A stretch of DNA of 16,502 nucleotides from Streptosporangiaceae bacterium. GTDB taxonomy: Bacteria > Actinomycetota > Actinomycetes > Streptosporangiales > Streptosporangiaceae. The stretch is taken from positions 1 to 16,502 of the forward strand of contig JASHOI010000768.1 in the NCBI GenBank assembly GCA_030041195.1. The letters run 5' to 3'. This document shows, piece after piece, positions 4,706 to 12,056 of this stretch; the stretch's first letter is position 1; each line of letters begins with the position of its first letter. The notes beneath the pieces are model-generated. The model did no database searches. It worked only from the letters and a program-made list of their open reading frames with translations, and was not told the DNA's origin. The position numbers and the translations under genes are program-made.

Positions 4706-7363
4706 GTGGGCAGGGACGCCGACCGCCAGTACGTGCCGGCGCCGATGCGCCGGGACGTCCGCCTGCTCGGCGACCTGCTCGGCGAGGTGCTGCGCGAGTC
4801 CGGCGGCCAGGAACTGCTCGACGACACCGAGCGCCTGCGGCACGCGGTCATCGCGGCCCGGCGTTCCCGGAACGACGTCCTGGACCAGATCAGCGACATG
4901 ATCGCTGCCTGGCCGCTGGACCGCGCCGAGGCCGTCGCGCACGCGTTCACCGTCTACTTCCACCTCGCCAACCTGGCCGAAGAGCATCAGCGGATCCGCA
5001 CGCTGCGCGAGCGGGATACCGGCGAGCGGCCGGTCCGCGAGTCGCTGGCCGATGCGGTGGCCACGATACGGGCCCGGCAGGGAGCCGCGCGGGTCACCTC
5101 GCTGCTCGTGCAGCTACGGGTGCACCCGGTCCTGACCGCACACCCGACCGAGGCGAGGCGCCGCGCGGTCACCGAGGGGCTGCGGCGCATCGGCGCGCTG
5201 CTGACCAGCCTGGACGACGTGCGGCTCGGCGCCAGCGACCGCACCGAGCTCCGGCGCAGGCTCCGGGAGGAGATCGATCTGCTGTGGCGGACGTCGGCGC
5301 TGCGGGCCAAGGCCATGCAGCCGCTCGACGAGGTCCGTACGGCGATGACCGCGTTCGACGAGACGCTGTTCCGCATCGTCCCGGCCCTGTACCGGTCACT
5401 GGACCGGGCGCTGAGCGGCCCCTCGTCCGGCCGTGTCGCTTCGGCGGCGCCCGCGTTCCTGCGGTTCGGCAGCTGGATCGGCGCGGATCGCGACGGCAAC
5501 CCGTTCGTGACCGCCGAGGTGACGAAGCAGACGGCGGGAATCCAGGCCGAGCACGTGCTGCGAGCGCTCGAGAACGCGACCGAGCGGATCGGCCGGGCGC
5601 TCACCGTTCATGCGGGCGGGCTGTCGCTCGGACCGGACATGGAGAAGGCGGTCGAGGCCGCGCGGAGCACTCATCCGGGGCTGATCGACGAGATCGTGAG
5701 TCGCTCGCCCGAGGAGCCGTTCCGCGTGTACCTGCTGTACGCGGCGCGCCGCCTCCGAGCCACCCGTGAGGGTGTGATCGAAGCGGGCCAGCCCGATGCG
5801 GCCGGCCTCGCCTACCGAGGCCCGGGCGAGTTCATCGCCGACCTGCGCCTGGTGCAGCGGGAGCTGGCGGCCGCTGGCGCCGTCCGGCAGGCCTACGGCG
5901 AGCTGCAGCACCTGCTCTGGCAGGCGGAGACCTTCGGTTTCCACCTCGCCGAGCTCGAGATCCGCCAGCACAGCGCGGTGCACGCGCAGGCCCTCAGCGA
6001 GCTCGCGGCCGACGCGCCCGTGTCGGAGCGGACCCGTGAGGTGATCGCGACGTTCCAGGCGGTCGCCTGGCTGCAGCAACGGTTCGGCACCGAGGCGTGC
6101 CGCCGCTACGTGGTCAGCTTCACCAGGTCAGCCGCTGATATCGGCGCCGTCTACGAGCTGGCCCGGCTTTCCGCCCCGCACGGGTGCCCGCCCGAGCTCG
6201 ACGTGGTCCCGCTGTTCGAGAGCGGAGCCGACCTGGAGAACGCGACCCGGGTGCTCGACGACATGCTGCTGCTCGAGCCGGTCGCGGCGAGACTCGCGGC
6301 CTCCGGGCGGCAGCTGGAGGTCATGCTTGGCTACTCCGACTCGGCAAAGGAACTCGGCCCGGTCAGCGCCACTCTGCGGCTGTTCGCCGCTCAGCAGCGG
6401 CTGACCCGCTGGGCCGAGGCCAACGATGTCCGGCTGACGATGTTCCACGGCCGCGGCGGGGCGCTCGGCCGCGGCGGCGGGCCCGCCGGGCGCGCGGTGC
6501 TCGCGCAGCCGCCGGGATCGGTGGGCGGCCGGTTCAAGGTCACCGAGCAGGGAGAGGTGATCTTCGCCAGATACGGCCACCCGGCGATCGCGCTGCGGCA
6601 CCTGGAGCAGGTAGCGTCGGCCGTTCTGCTCACGTCCGCCACTGCGCGCGGCGAGGCCGATGAGCCCGGGGCAGAGCAGCGGTTCGCCGAGGTGGCCGGC
6701 CGGCTCGACACCGGCGCGCTGTCAGCGTACCGGGCCCTCGTCGGGGCCCGCGGGTTCGCCGAGTGGTTCGCGAGGATCAGCCCGCTGGGTGAGATCGGCG
6801 CGATGCGGATCGGGTCACGGCCGGCCCGCAGGGGCGTCGGCGCCGCCACCGGGCTCGATGACCTGCGGGCGATCCCGTGGGTGTTCGCCTGGGCGCAGAC
6901 GCGGGTGAACCTGCCCGGCTGGTTCGGCCTGGGCAGCGGGCTGGCGGCGGCCGCGGACGGGGAGGGCGGGATGCCGGCCCTGCAGGACGCCTACCGGAAC
7001 TGGCCGCTGCTCGCGGTCCTGCTGGACAACGCCGAGATGAGCCTGGCCAAGACCGACCGCAGGATCGCCGCGCGGTATCTGGGGCTCGGCGGCCGGGAGG
7101 ACCTGGCCGCGATGGTCCTGGATGAGTACGACCTCACCGGGCGGCTGGTGCTGCAGGTGACCGGGCATGACCGGCTGCTCGCCGACCGGAGGGTGCTGTC
7201 CCGGGCCGTCGCGCTGCGTGATCCCTACGTGGACGCGCTCTCGCTGCTGCAACTGCGCGCGCTCACCGCGCTGCGCAGCGGGGCCGGTGAGCGCGAGCGT
7301 CTGGAGCGGCTGCTGCTGCTGACCGCTGGCGGCATCGCGGCCGGCCTGCAGAACACCGGCTGA
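4706..7363 (+). CDS. ppc: Phosphoenolpyruvate carboxylase
   Basis: This cytoplasmic enzyme converts phosphoenolpyruvate and bicarbonate to oxaloacetate, refilling the TCA cycle. The 885-residue product has the normal length. Motifs in order: TAHPTE with catalytic His146, GSWIGADRDGNP (about 255-266), LGYSDSAKE with Lys548, FHGRGG with His581 followed by Arg589, GSRPARRG near 703-710, and a C-terminal GLQNTG. By comparison with the E. coli enzyme, the four aspartate-binding residues appear kept: Arg589, Lys782, Arg838 and Asn883. Feedback inhibition by aspartate is therefore expected. An open frame extends to 4499, but that stretch overlaps the divergent oxidoreductase gene and lacks family similarity. 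GTG 4706 fits the homologous N-terminus and the -10 box just upstream. It is divergent from the oxidoreductase operon, and a long hairpin follows its stop. Confidence 0.97.
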   Translation: MGRDADRQYVPAPMRRDVRLLGDLLGEVLRESGGQELLDDTERLRHAVIAARRSRNDVLDQISDMIAAWPLDRAEAVAHAFTVYFHLANLAEEHQRIRTLRERDTGERPVRESLADAVATIRARQGAARVTSLLVQLRVHPVLTAHPTEARRRAVTEGLRRIGALLTSLDDVRLGASDRTELRRRLREEIDLLWRTSALRAKAMQPLDEVRTAMTAFDETLFRIVPALYRSLDRALSGPSSGRVASAAPAFLRFGSWIGADRDGNPFVTAEVTKQTAGIQAEHVLRALENATERIGRALTVHAGGLSLGPDMEKAVEAARSTHPGLIDEIVSRSPEEPFRVYLLYAARRLRATREGVIEAGQPDAAGLAYRGPGEFIADLRLVQRELAAAGAVRQAYGELQHLLWQAETFGFHLAELEIRQHSAVHAQALSELAADAPVSERTREVIATFQAVAWLQQRFGTEACRRYVVSFTRSAADIGAVYELARLSAPHGCPPELDVVPLFESGADLENATRVLDDMLLLEPVAARLAASGRQLEVMLGYSDSAKELGPVSATLRLFAAQQRLTRWAEANDVRLTMFHGRGGALGRGGGPAGRAVLAQPPGSVGGRFKVTEQGEVIFARYGHPAIALRHLEQVASAVLLTSATARGEADEPGAEQRFAEVAGRLDTGALSAYRALVGARGFAEWFARISPLGEIGAMRIGSRPARRGVGAATGLDDLRAIPWVFAWAQTRVNLPGWFGLGSGLAAAADGEGGMPALQDAYRNWPLLAVLLDNAEMSLAKTDRRIAARYLGLGGREDLAAMVLDEYDLTGRLVLQVTGHDRLLADRRVLSRAVALRDPYVDALSLLQLRALTALRSGAGERERLERLLLLTAGGIAAGLQNTG

Positions 7364-7389
7364 ACCCGGCCCGCCGGGCCAGCTAATGA

Positions 7390-7439
7390 GGTCGTGGGAC
7401 CCTTGCTGTTCCTCTTGCAACAGTGTGGGCCCCACGACC
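7390..7439 (+). terminator. Long 21-bp-arm hairpin after ppc
   Basis: Two 21-base arms (7390-7410 and 7419-7439) flank an eight-base loop. From the base up there are nine pairs (GGTCGTGGG with CCCACGACC), one A·C mismatch, three pairs, one U·U mismatch, two G·U wobbles and five pairs next to the loop. The wobbles exist only in + strand RNA, so the structure is best read as an RNA element of the ppc transcript, most likely a terminator. No U-tract follows. It ends 23 bases before the -10 box of the next gene. Confidence 0.6.
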
Positions 7440-7461
7440 CCGTTGCCGGAGCCGGAAGCGG

Positions 7462-7467
7462 TAGGTT
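7462..7467 (+). promoter_or_regulatory. Leaderless -10 box for the 209-residue gene
   Basis: TAGGTT fits TAnnnT and ends seven bases before the GTG at 7475, with no ribosome-binding sequence between. This matches the leaderless arrangement seen at ppc. A -35 at standard spacing is not apparent. Confidence 0.4.
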
Positions 7468-7474
7468 CGGGTCC

Positions 7475-8104
7475 GTGGCAAACGACTGGCGGGTGACGGT
7501 AACGCTCCAGGACGCCGCCCACGCGGGCCGGGTGGTTGAGTCCATGCGCGAGCATGAGGTAGAAGAGGATGCCCGCCGCCGGCTCGGCGGCCGGGTGGCG
7601 GTGAGCGTGGACGGCCCGCGCATCTTCCTGTACGCGGGGAGCGAGAACGCCGCGCGCGAGGCGGACCAGGTGGCGCGCCAGCTCGCCGGCCAGCACGACC
7701 TGCCGGCGGAGTTCGCGCTCGACCGGTGGCACCCGATCGAGGAGGAGTGGGAGAGCGCCGACGTCGCGCTGCCGCGTACCGGCGAGGAGCGCGCCGCGGA
7801 GCACGAGCGGCTCGAGCAGGACGAGACCAAGGAATCCCTGGACACCGGGCACGCCCAGTTTGAGGTGCGGGTCGAGCTGCCGTCACACCATGCAGCGGTC
7901 CAGTTCGCCGACCGGCTGAAGGCGGAGGGCCGTTCGGTGATCCGGCGCTGGACGCTGCTGGTCATCGGCGCCAACGACTCCGACGACGCCAACGCCCTGG
8001 CCGACGTGATCAAGCAGGAGGCACCGGCCGGCGCGAAGGTCGAGGTCCAGGAGCTCGGCCCGCTGATCCCGTTCGCCCGGCTTGGCCCGATCTCCTACTG
8101 GTGA
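7475..8104 (+). CDS. Uncharacterised protein with an internally duplicated alpha/beta domain
   Basis: The 209-residue product is soluble and acidic. I do not recognise a named family, although similar proteins are common as hypotheticals in actinobacteria. Two segments resemble each other: about 4-75 (starts WRVTVTL) and about 128-194 (starts FEVRVEL). Each reads strand, helix, strand, strand, helix, with matching RVxVxL, a helix of Ala and Arg, and a following hydrophobic strand. This suggests two ferredoxin-like or ACT-like modules. A charged Glu/Arg-rich linker (about 90-127) joins them, and the C-terminus is FARLGPISYW. An open frame reaches back to 7394, but that start lies inside the hairpin; GTG 7475 behind TAGGTT is preferred. 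The gene stands between ppc and marR on the same strand, and nothing ties it to either. Confidence 0.8.
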   Translation: MANDWRVTVTLQDAAHAGRVVESMREHEVEEDARRRLGGRVAVSVDGPRIFLYAGSENAAREADQVARQLAGQHDLPAEFALDRWHPIEEEWESADVALPRTGEERAAEHERLEQDETKESLDTGHAQFEVRVELPSHHAAVQFADRLKAEGRSVIRRWTLLVIGANDSDDANALADVIKQEAPAGAKVEVQELGPLIPFARLGPISYW

Positions 8105-8177
8105 GCGCCCCGCCGCGGTCGGCTGAGGCGGATGAACTCGCAGCTCAAACCTGTGGTAGACAGGCTAGAAGCCGATC

Positions 8178-8672
8178 ATGACAGTGTTTCGGGTGGCAGC
8201 GATGACCGAGGACGCGCGGGTGCCCGTGGCGGCCGGGCACTCCGACGGCTACGCCTGCGTGCAGGCGTGGACGACCCTGGCCGCCGCCCACGCCCGGATC
8301 ACCGACCGGCTCAGCTCGGCCCTGGCCGCAAGCTGCGGCCTGAGCATCAACGATTTCGAGATCCTGCTCAGGCTGAACCCGGTGCCACCGCCCGGGCTGC
8401 GGCTGGGCGAACTGCGGCCCACCGTGCGGCTGACCCAGCCCTCGCTCAGCCGCGAGGTGGCCAGGCTCGAGCAGCGCGGCTGGCTGGCCCGCGCGGGCGT
8501 CCCCGACGACGGGCGCGGGGTGCTGGTGAGCATCACCCAGGGAGGGCGGGACGTGCTCCGCCGCGCCGTGCCCGTGCACGCGCAGACGATCCGCGAGTTC
8601 CTGATCGACCCGCTGACACCCGGCGAGCTGGACCTGCTGGCCCGGGCCCTGGGGCGCGTTGTTCAGGAGTGA
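8178..8672 (+). CDS. MarR-family transcriptional regulator
   Basis: This 164-residue winged helix-turn-helix protein probably represses nearby genes and responds to a small ligand. Residues about 25-65 form the dimerisation helix region, 76-101 the helix-turn-helix with recognition helix TQPSLSREVARLEQRGW, and 110-121 the wing (DDGRG followed by VLVSIT), matching the MarR DxRG...LT pattern. The N-terminal extension before residue 22 may be shorter: ATG 8202 is an alternative start, and neither start has a strong Shine-Dalgarno sequence. The acyl-CoA synthetase gene lies 153 bases downstream on the same strand. An imperfect palindrome in that gap is a candidate binding site, so the synthetase gene is the likeliest target, with an acyl-CoA or aromatic acid a possible ligand. 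That regulatory link is inference. Confidence 0.9.
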   Translation: MTVFRVAAMTEDARVPVAAGHSDGYACVQAWTTLAAAHARITDRLSSALAASCGLSINDFEILLRLNPVPPPGLRLGELRPTVRLTQPSLSREVARLEQRGWLARAGVPDDGRGVLVSITQGGRDVLRRAVPVHAQTIREFLIDPLTPGELDLLARALGRVVQE

Positions 8673-8673
8673 C

Positions 8674-8697
8674 GGCAGTGAAATCACCGACATTGCC
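8674..8697. promoter_or_regulatory. Candidate MarR operator between marR and synthetase genes
   Basis: GGCAGTG (8674-8680) and CATTGCC (8691-8697) are inverted half-sites agreeing at six of seven positions, separated by ten bases. Inside lies GTGAAATCAC, itself a short inverted repeat. The site begins one base after the marR stop and upstream of the synthetase -10 box. Its size is in the range of MarR operators, but a palindrome of this quality can occur by chance. Confidence 0.3.
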
Positions 8698-8746
8698 CTG
8701 AACGTTTAGTCAGGCCCTGGATCGCCCGCCAATCGCGAGTCACGCT

Positions 8747-8752
8747 TAGATT
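8747..8752 (+). promoter_or_regulatory. Possible -10 box of the acyl-CoA synthetase gene
   Basis: TAGATT fits the actinobacterial TAGnnT -10 consensus in an otherwise GC-rich gap. Transcription from near 8759 would give a leader of about 67 bases before GTG 8826. No convincing -35 lies 16-18 bases upstream, where the sequence is GC-rich. Confidence 0.35.
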
Positions 8753-8825
8753 GCAGTCAAAAGCACGTCAGCGCGCCAGTCACCCCGCTGCCGCGGCACT
8801 GCCGGGCCCGATTGGAGGTCGTCAC

Positions 8826-10409
8826 GTGGCCGCACCGATGGTTACCCCGCCTATCGGCGCCAGCCTGCAACGCCTAGCCGAGCAGTCATGGGACCGGATC
8901 GCCTCCGGCTCCGTGCTCTACTACGAGGACGAGCGCTGGACCGGAGAGCAGCTAGCCGAGCGGATCCGCCGGGTTGCGGGCGGCCTGATCGAGGCGGGCC
9001 TGCTCCCCGGCGAGCGGGTCGTGGTGTGCATGGCGAACTGCCCCGAGGTCGGCATCACCTACGCCGCGATCTGGCGCGCCGGAGCCGTGGCAACGCCGGT
9101 GCTGTTCCTGCTCAGTGACCACGAACTGCGGCACGTGCTCAGCGACAGCGGCGCCGTCCTGGCGGTGACGACGCCGGAGTTCCTGCCGAAGGTGATGGCC
9201 GCCGCGGCGCAGCTGCCCAGCGTCCGTGCGATCGTCGTGGTCGGCGAGCCGATCCCCGAGTCGGCCAAGGCCGCGGGCGTGCCGCTGCTGCCGTACGCCG
9301 AGCTCGAGGTGGCGCCGCAGGCGCGGCTGACCGACTCGGATCCGGCCGGGCTGGCCGCGCTGCTCTACACCGGCGGCACCACGGGCCGGTCCAAGGGCGT
9401 CATGATCAGCCACAACGCCCTGTCGGCCGCGGCCTGGGCGGCCACGGCCACGTCCTATGACGAGGAGCTGAGCTGCGCGCTGCTCCCGCTGCCGCTGTCG
9501 CACGTCTACGGGCTGATGGTGAGCGTGATGAACCTGCACTCGCCCGGGCCCGGAACCTCCGTGCTCATGCGCTGGTTCGACCCGGCCGGGTGGCTGGAAC
9601 TCGCACAGCGGCACCGGGTCAACGTCAGCCCGATGGTGCCCTCGATGCTGCAGATGCTGCTGCAGCAGCCGCTCGAGGACTACGATCTGTCCGCGCTGGT
9701 CCGGCTGACCAGCGGAAGCGCGCCGCTGCCCGCGCAGGTGGTCGAGGACTTCCGCAAGCGGCTGCCGCACGTCGAGATCGGCGAGGGATACGGCTGCACC
9801 GAGACAGCGGCGATCATCTCGACCTCGCCGCTTGGCCAGGTGCGCCAGGGCAGCGTCGGCAAGCCGGCGCCGGGCGTCGAGGTCCGCATCGAGCGGCCGG
9901 ACGGGTCCGCGGCCGGGCCCGGCGAGGAGGGCGAGGTCTGCGTGCGCGGGCCGGTGCTGATGAGCGGCTACTGGAACGCGCCGGAGGAGACCGAGCAGGC
10001 GCTCCGCGGCGGCTGGATGCACACCGGCGACGTGGGCAGGCTGGACGAGGACGGCTACCTGTACATCGTGGACCGGATCAAGGACCTGATCATCCGCGGC
10101 GGGTACAACGTGTACCCCAGGGACGTCGAGGACGTGCTGATGAAGCATCCGGACGTGCTGGGGGCCGCGGTGGTTGGGCGCCCCGACGACAAGTACGGCG
10201 AGGAGGTCGTGGCGTTCGTGCAGCTTCGCGTCGATGCCATGGTCGTGCCCGCCGACCTCGTCGAGTTCGGGCGGCGCCGGCTGTCGGCCGTGAAGTACCC
10301 GCGCGAGGTGCGCCTGGTCGACTCGATCCCGCTGACCAGCGTGATGAAGACCGACCGCAAGCTGCTGCGCGCGATGCTGGCCGCCGAAACCGGGGAAGGC
10401 TCTACGTAG
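8826..10409 (+). CDS. AMP-forming acyl-CoA synthetase (class I adenylate-forming ligase)
   Basis: This 527-residue enzyme should activate a carboxylic acid with ATP to an acyl-adenylate and then transfer it to CoA. Core motifs are present: the P-loop YTGGTTGRSKG (181-191), EGYGCTET (320-327), the nucleotide-binding TGD (400-402), a DRIKDLIIRGGYNVYP segment, and Lys508 in PLTSVMKTDRK as the catalytic lysine of the C-terminal domain. In most relatives the residue before that lysine is glycine; here it is methionine. The GTG at 8826 is chosen because GGAGG (8814-8818) sits seven bases upstream; the frame itself is open from 8751. Chain length preference cannot be read; fatty or aryl acids are both possible. 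The upstream MarR gene is a likely regulator. Its stop overlaps the convergent PAP2 gene by eight bases. Confidence 0.93.
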   Translation: MAAPMVTPPIGASLQRLAEQSWDRIASGSVLYYEDERWTGEQLAERIRRVAGGLIEAGLLPGERVVVCMANCPEVGITYAAIWRAGAVATPVLFLLSDHELRHVLSDSGAVLAVTTPEFLPKVMAAAAQLPSVRAIVVVGEPIPESAKAAGVPLLPYAELEVAPQARLTDSDPAGLAALLYTGGTTGRSKGVMISHNALSAAAWAATATSYDEELSCALLPLPLSHVYGLMVSVMNLHSPGPGTSVLMRWFDPAGWLELAQRHRVNVSPMVPSMLQMLLQQPLEDYDLSALVRLTSGSAPLPAQVVEDFRKRLPHVEIGEGYGCTETAAIISTSPLGQVRQGSVGKPAPGVEVRIERPDGSAAGPGEEGEVCVRGPVLMSGYWNAPEETEQALRGGWMHTGDVGRLDEDGYLYIVDRIKDLIIRGGYNVYPRDVEDVLMKHPDVLGAAVVGRPDDKYGEEVVAFVQLRVDAMVVPADLVEFGRRRLSAVKYPREVRLVDSIPLTSVMKTDRKLLRAMLAAETGEGST

Positions 10410-10986
10410 GCTCGCTCGCCTTGGGCCACCAGAGCAGCGTCGAGGCCGCCGCCGCGGTGCCGATCGCGAAGCCGGCGAGCACGTCGGACGGGTAGTGCAC
10501 GCCGGTGACCACCCGCGATGCCGCCACCGCCAGGGCGAGCCCGAAGACCCCGGCGGCGAGCTCGGGCATCTCCATGCTCGCGCCGGTGGCGAAGGCGGCC
10601 GCCGAGGCCGCGTGGCCGGACGGAAACGACGAGGTCCACGGCGCGTGCGGGAGCCGCCGGGCGGCGGGAACCTCGGCGTCCGGGCGCTTCCTCGAAGCCA
10701 GGCCCTTGCCGATGATGTTGGCCGTCGCGCTGGCCGCCGCGAGGCTGGCGAGGCCGCGCCGGGCGGCCCGGCCGGCCCGCCGGTTTCCGGTTGCCTGCAG
10801 GCCGGCGCCCAGCGCGATCCAGAGCTTGCCGTGGTTGGCCAGCTGGCTCAGCGCTGGCATCGCGTGATCGAGCACCGGCGAGTTCAGCCGCGCGACCCAG
10901 CGCACGGCCGCCAGGTCCAGGGCGGCCGTCCGGCGGCGCAGGCCGCGGTGCCGCGGTGCGGCCGGTTCCGGCTCGTGCTCGTGCAT
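10402..10986 (-). CDS. PAP2-family membrane phosphatase
   Basis: This 194-residue integral membrane protein belongs to the type 2 phosphatidic acid phosphatase family, which removes phosphate from lipid phosphates such as phosphatidate or undecaprenyl pyrophosphate. All three catalytic motifs are complete: Lys94 with Arg101-Pro102 (KxxxxxxRP), Pro122-Ser-Gly-His125, and Ser157-Arg158 with His164 and Asp168 (SRxxxxxHxxxD). The histidine pair and aspartate needed for the phospho-histidine mechanism are therefore present. Hydrophobic stretches lie around 54-66, 78-92, 125-138, 142-156 and 168-187. ATG 10984-10986 has an AGGTG Shine-Dalgarno-like sequence upstream. It lies 83 bases downstream of the RDD gene on the same strand, so co-transcription is possible. 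The substrate is unknown. Confidence 0.93.
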   Translation of the reverse strand: MHEHEPEPAAPRHRGLRRRTAALDLAAVRWVARLNSPVLDHAMPALSQLANHGKLWIALGAGLQATGNRRAGRAARRGLASLAAASATANIIGKGLASRKRPDAEVPAARRLPHAPWTSSFPSGHAASAAAFATGASMEMPELAAGVFGLALAVAASRVVTGVHYPSDVLAGFAIGTAAAASTLLWWPKASEPT

Positions 10987-11069
10987 GCGTGATCACCTCG
11001 TACCGGGCGCGCCGCAGACGCGAGGACCCGGACGGCGTGGCGGCCGTCCGGGTCCCGTCGCCTGGTCAG

Positions 11070-11825
11070 CTACATGCGGCCGAACTGGCCGGCGCCCGCG
11101 TATTCCTGCTGCGCCGGGATCGGCTGCACCCGTGCCCTGACCACCATCGTATGGGCCATGTGATCACCGGTGCGCTGCCGGTAACGGGAGCACATCATCA
11201 CGATGATCCCGACCAGCAGCGACTCGGGAAAGAACAGCACCAGCAGGATCGAGCGCACCGCCAGCTGCAGGAAGCTGGCCGGGCCACCGTCGGCGCTGAT
11301 GATCCGTATCCCCATCACGGTCATGCCGAGCGTCTGGCCCTCCCGGCGGAGCGGGACGTACGCCCAGTAGAGCAGGTACCAGGCGACGAGCACGACGACC
11401 GTCACCAGCACCAGGACCCCGTGCACCGCGCCCGTGCCACGCTCCAGCGCCCACGAGATGGCCGAGGAGACGATGCCGTAAATGATGATGTCGATGATGT
11501 ACTGGACGATCCGGCGCCCGGTGACCCGGGTCTCGGCCTCATTGACCGGCGAGATCGGCCGGCCCGCCATCGGGCTGCCCCACTGCTCGCCGGACATGCC
11601 ACCCTGCGGCGGCGTGCCGTACTGGTACTGGCCCTGCGGTTCGCCCGTCCATTGCTGACCAGGCGGGCCCGCCTGGTTCGGGATCCCGCCCTGCCCGGCC
11701 GTCCCACTCTGGCCCGGCACGGCGCTCTGCCCCGGCGTGCGATTCTGCCATTCCTGGCCTGGCGTGTCGGTCTGCTGACCGGTCTCCCGGGGCTGGCCTG
11801 ACTCGCCACCCTGAGGCATGCTCAT
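11070..11825 (-). CDS. RDD-family membrane protein with Pro/Gly/Gln-rich N-terminus
   Basis: The 251-residue product has a long disordered N-terminus (1-95) rich in Gly, Pro and Gln, with recurring PGQ units, followed by an RDD membrane domain. The domain shows the entry segment near Arg104 to Asp112, membrane segments at about 106-126, 134-155 and 187-211, and the family's GQTLGMTVMGIRIISADGG stretch at about 163-181. The C-terminal RTGDHMAHTMVVR matches the RDD ending. RDD proteins have no single agreed function; transport roles have been proposed for some. ATG 11825 has a GGGGGG run four bases upstream; ATG 11819 and an upstream in-frame TTG at 11849 are alternatives. The PAP2 gene follows in the same direction. 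Confidence 0.88.
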   Translation of the reverse strand: MSMPQGGESGQPRETGQQTDTPGQEWQNRTPGQSAVPGQSGTAGQGGIPNQAGPPGQQWTGEPQGQYQYGTPPQGGMSGEQWGSPMAGRPISPVNEAETRVTGRRIVQYIIDIIIYGIVSSAISWALERGTGAVHGVLVLVTVVVLVAWYLLYWAYVPLRREGQTLGMTVMGIRIISADGGPASFLQLAVRSILLVLFFPESLLVGIIVMMCSRYRQRTGDHMAHTMVVRARVQPIPAQQEYAGAGQFGRM

Positions 11826-11989
11826 GTGTCCCCCCGATGATCCACCCAAGGCCGCGGTGGCGGCTCATGGCCCCCGACTAGCGGGCGTTCCCGGGGTAAG
11901 TACCCACAGTCACCCATTAGACACACTCTGGCTACACGTGGTCCTCGCGTTACCCGGCCGCCAGCCCCCGGTTGACCTGGATGTTTGCG

Positions 11990-12020
11990 GCGCCCGGGCA
12001 CACCACGACCCGCCGGGCGC
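11990..12020 (-). terminator. Hairpin downstream of the S53 peptidase gene
   Basis: GCGCCCGG (11990-11997) and CCGGGCGC (12013-12020) are perfect eight-base inverted repeats around a 15-base loop. The hairpin lies 36 bases past the peptidase stop. No U-tract follows. It probably ends the peptidase transcript before the RDD gene; the rest of the 231-base gap (11826-12056) shows no gene. Confidence 0.45.
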
Positions 12021-12056
12021 AGGAGATTTACTGCGGTTTGCCCGGTATATGCCTGA

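Noticed and set aside
7394..7474. Upstream start for the 209-residue gene
   Set aside because: It begins inside the hairpin loop region, has no ribosome-binding site, and the added residues look unlike the rest of the protein.
8952..10148. 398-codon minus-strand frame opposite the acyl-CoA synthetase
   Set aside because: Antisense shadow of an enzyme gene whose motifs are complete on the + strand.
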